In this document: positions 63,778-64,000 of the stretch, one piece after another | How the letters are laid out: every line of letters begins with the position of its first letter | Numbering within the stretch: position 1 is the stretch's first letter | Assembly: GCF_000819685.1 (NCBI RefSeq) | Contig: NZ_CDBR01000053.1 | Coordinates: 143,879-207,878, forward strand | DNA length: 64,000 bases | From: Aeromonas allosaccharophila | GTDB taxonomy: Bacteria; Pseudomonadota; Gammaproteobacteria; Enterobacterales; Aeromonadaceae | Reading direction: 5' to 3' | Program-made: the position numbers and the translations under genes | The notes under the pieces: model-generated | What the model saw: only the letters and a program-made list of their open reading frames with translations | Databases searched by the model: none | What the model was told of the DNA's origin: nothing

Positions 63778-64000
63778 AAATTACAAATGCAAAAACAAAT
63801 CCCGACCTAACTCCAGGCTTTGCCAAAACAGCCGTATGAAGTGCGTTTGAATGTGGCAATGAAGGTTTTGCTATTGCTAGGTCTGGTTGGTGAACACGCG
63901 TTTTAAACTTGTGGTGGTGATGCGGGCTCTGTTGGCACCAGCGGCTGCAGTGATGGAAAGTGAAGCGCAATAACGTAGGTTTGTATCAGTTGTCGGGGGG

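Larger units (their letters stand above)
63472..64000. other. AceBA control region and gene-free window end
   Basis: These 529 bases contain no convincing gene on either strand; the longest frames lack a ribosome binding site and family likeness. The half next to aceB is AT-rich and holds TGTTGA-TTACG-TCAACA and a perfect TATTACGTAATA palindrome. These are possible operators, annotated separately. Confidence 0.65.

Noticed and set aside
63859..63906. 15-codon ORF (MKVLLLLGLVGEHAF) near the window end
   Set aside because: It looks like the start of a signal peptide but ends at once and lacks a ribosome binding site. The frame beyond the stop does not resume into a plausible protein.

Overview
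This window looks like chromosomal DNA of Aeromonas or a close relative. The evidence is the GC-rich coding sequence, a polar-flagellum cluster in the order flgN-flgM-flgA / cheV-cheR-flgBCDEFGHIJKL with mgtE directly behind it, an FlrABC sigma-54 flagellar cascade, and gammaproteobacterial housekeeping genes (rsuA, gcvR, ppk1-ppx, purMN, upp, hda, aceBA). I see no rRNA, tRNA, CRISPR array, prophage or insertion sequence. Genus assignment is inference from gene content; I could not run a search.

Layout. 0.2-3.4 kb: three-gene 2-oxo acid dehydrogenase operon (E1 alpha, E1 beta, E2; no E3). 3.4-5.2 kb: a CspA-family gene with its own promoter and a 14-codon upstream ORF, then three small poorly known genes. 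5.4-13.8 kb: an iron-uptake island. A TonB-dependent receptor (minus strand) faces a nine-gene, mostly overlapping operon: PepSY-TM protein, DUF2271, DUF4198, a 102-residue unknown, a DUF6162-like protein, a TroA-family binding protein, an ABC ATPase, a permease and a second, ligand-poor binding protein. Two Fur-box-like sites lie between them. The order strongly recalls the Pseudomonas Fpv periplasmic iron-release system (FpvGHJK-FpvCDEF). 13.8-18.2 kb: a LysR regulator, DUF2750, YejA, and an EamA transporter broken by an in-frame amber codon. 18.3-23.3 kb: YciT, the glycyl radical enzyme PflF(YbiW), its activase PflE(YbiY), and divergently a fructose-6-phosphate aldolase, with a perfect FNR half-site pair in the divergent gap. 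23.4-28.9 kb: HD-GYP protein, RsuA, intact EamA, OppA-like protein, YfcE.

29-45.3 kb: flagellar rod, hook and junction genes with two perfect -24/-12 sigma-54 promoters (before flgB and flgF) and a near-perfect FliA promoter before flgM. mgtE follows, under an M-box magnesium riboswitch. 45.3-50.5 kb: ppx and ppk1 (minus) with a two-repeat Pho box, gcvR, and a DUF2726/zinc-ribbon protein. 50.8-54.9 kb: flrA, flrB and flrC. Between flrB and flrC lies an unexpected perfect 95-bp tandem duplication. Each copy encodes a 32-residue mini-ORF, and each ORF in the chain stops and restarts in an ATGA overlap. This is the most unusual structure in the window. 55-60.4 kb: Nif3-like protein, purMN, upp, a DUF2066 protein and hda. 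60.4-63.5 kb: aceBA glyoxylate-shunt operon. The final ~530 bases hold no convincing gene.

The recurrent themes are motility (FlrA to sigma-54 promoters to FlgM/FliA), iron (Fur island), phosphate (Pho box on ppk1) and magnesium (M-box).
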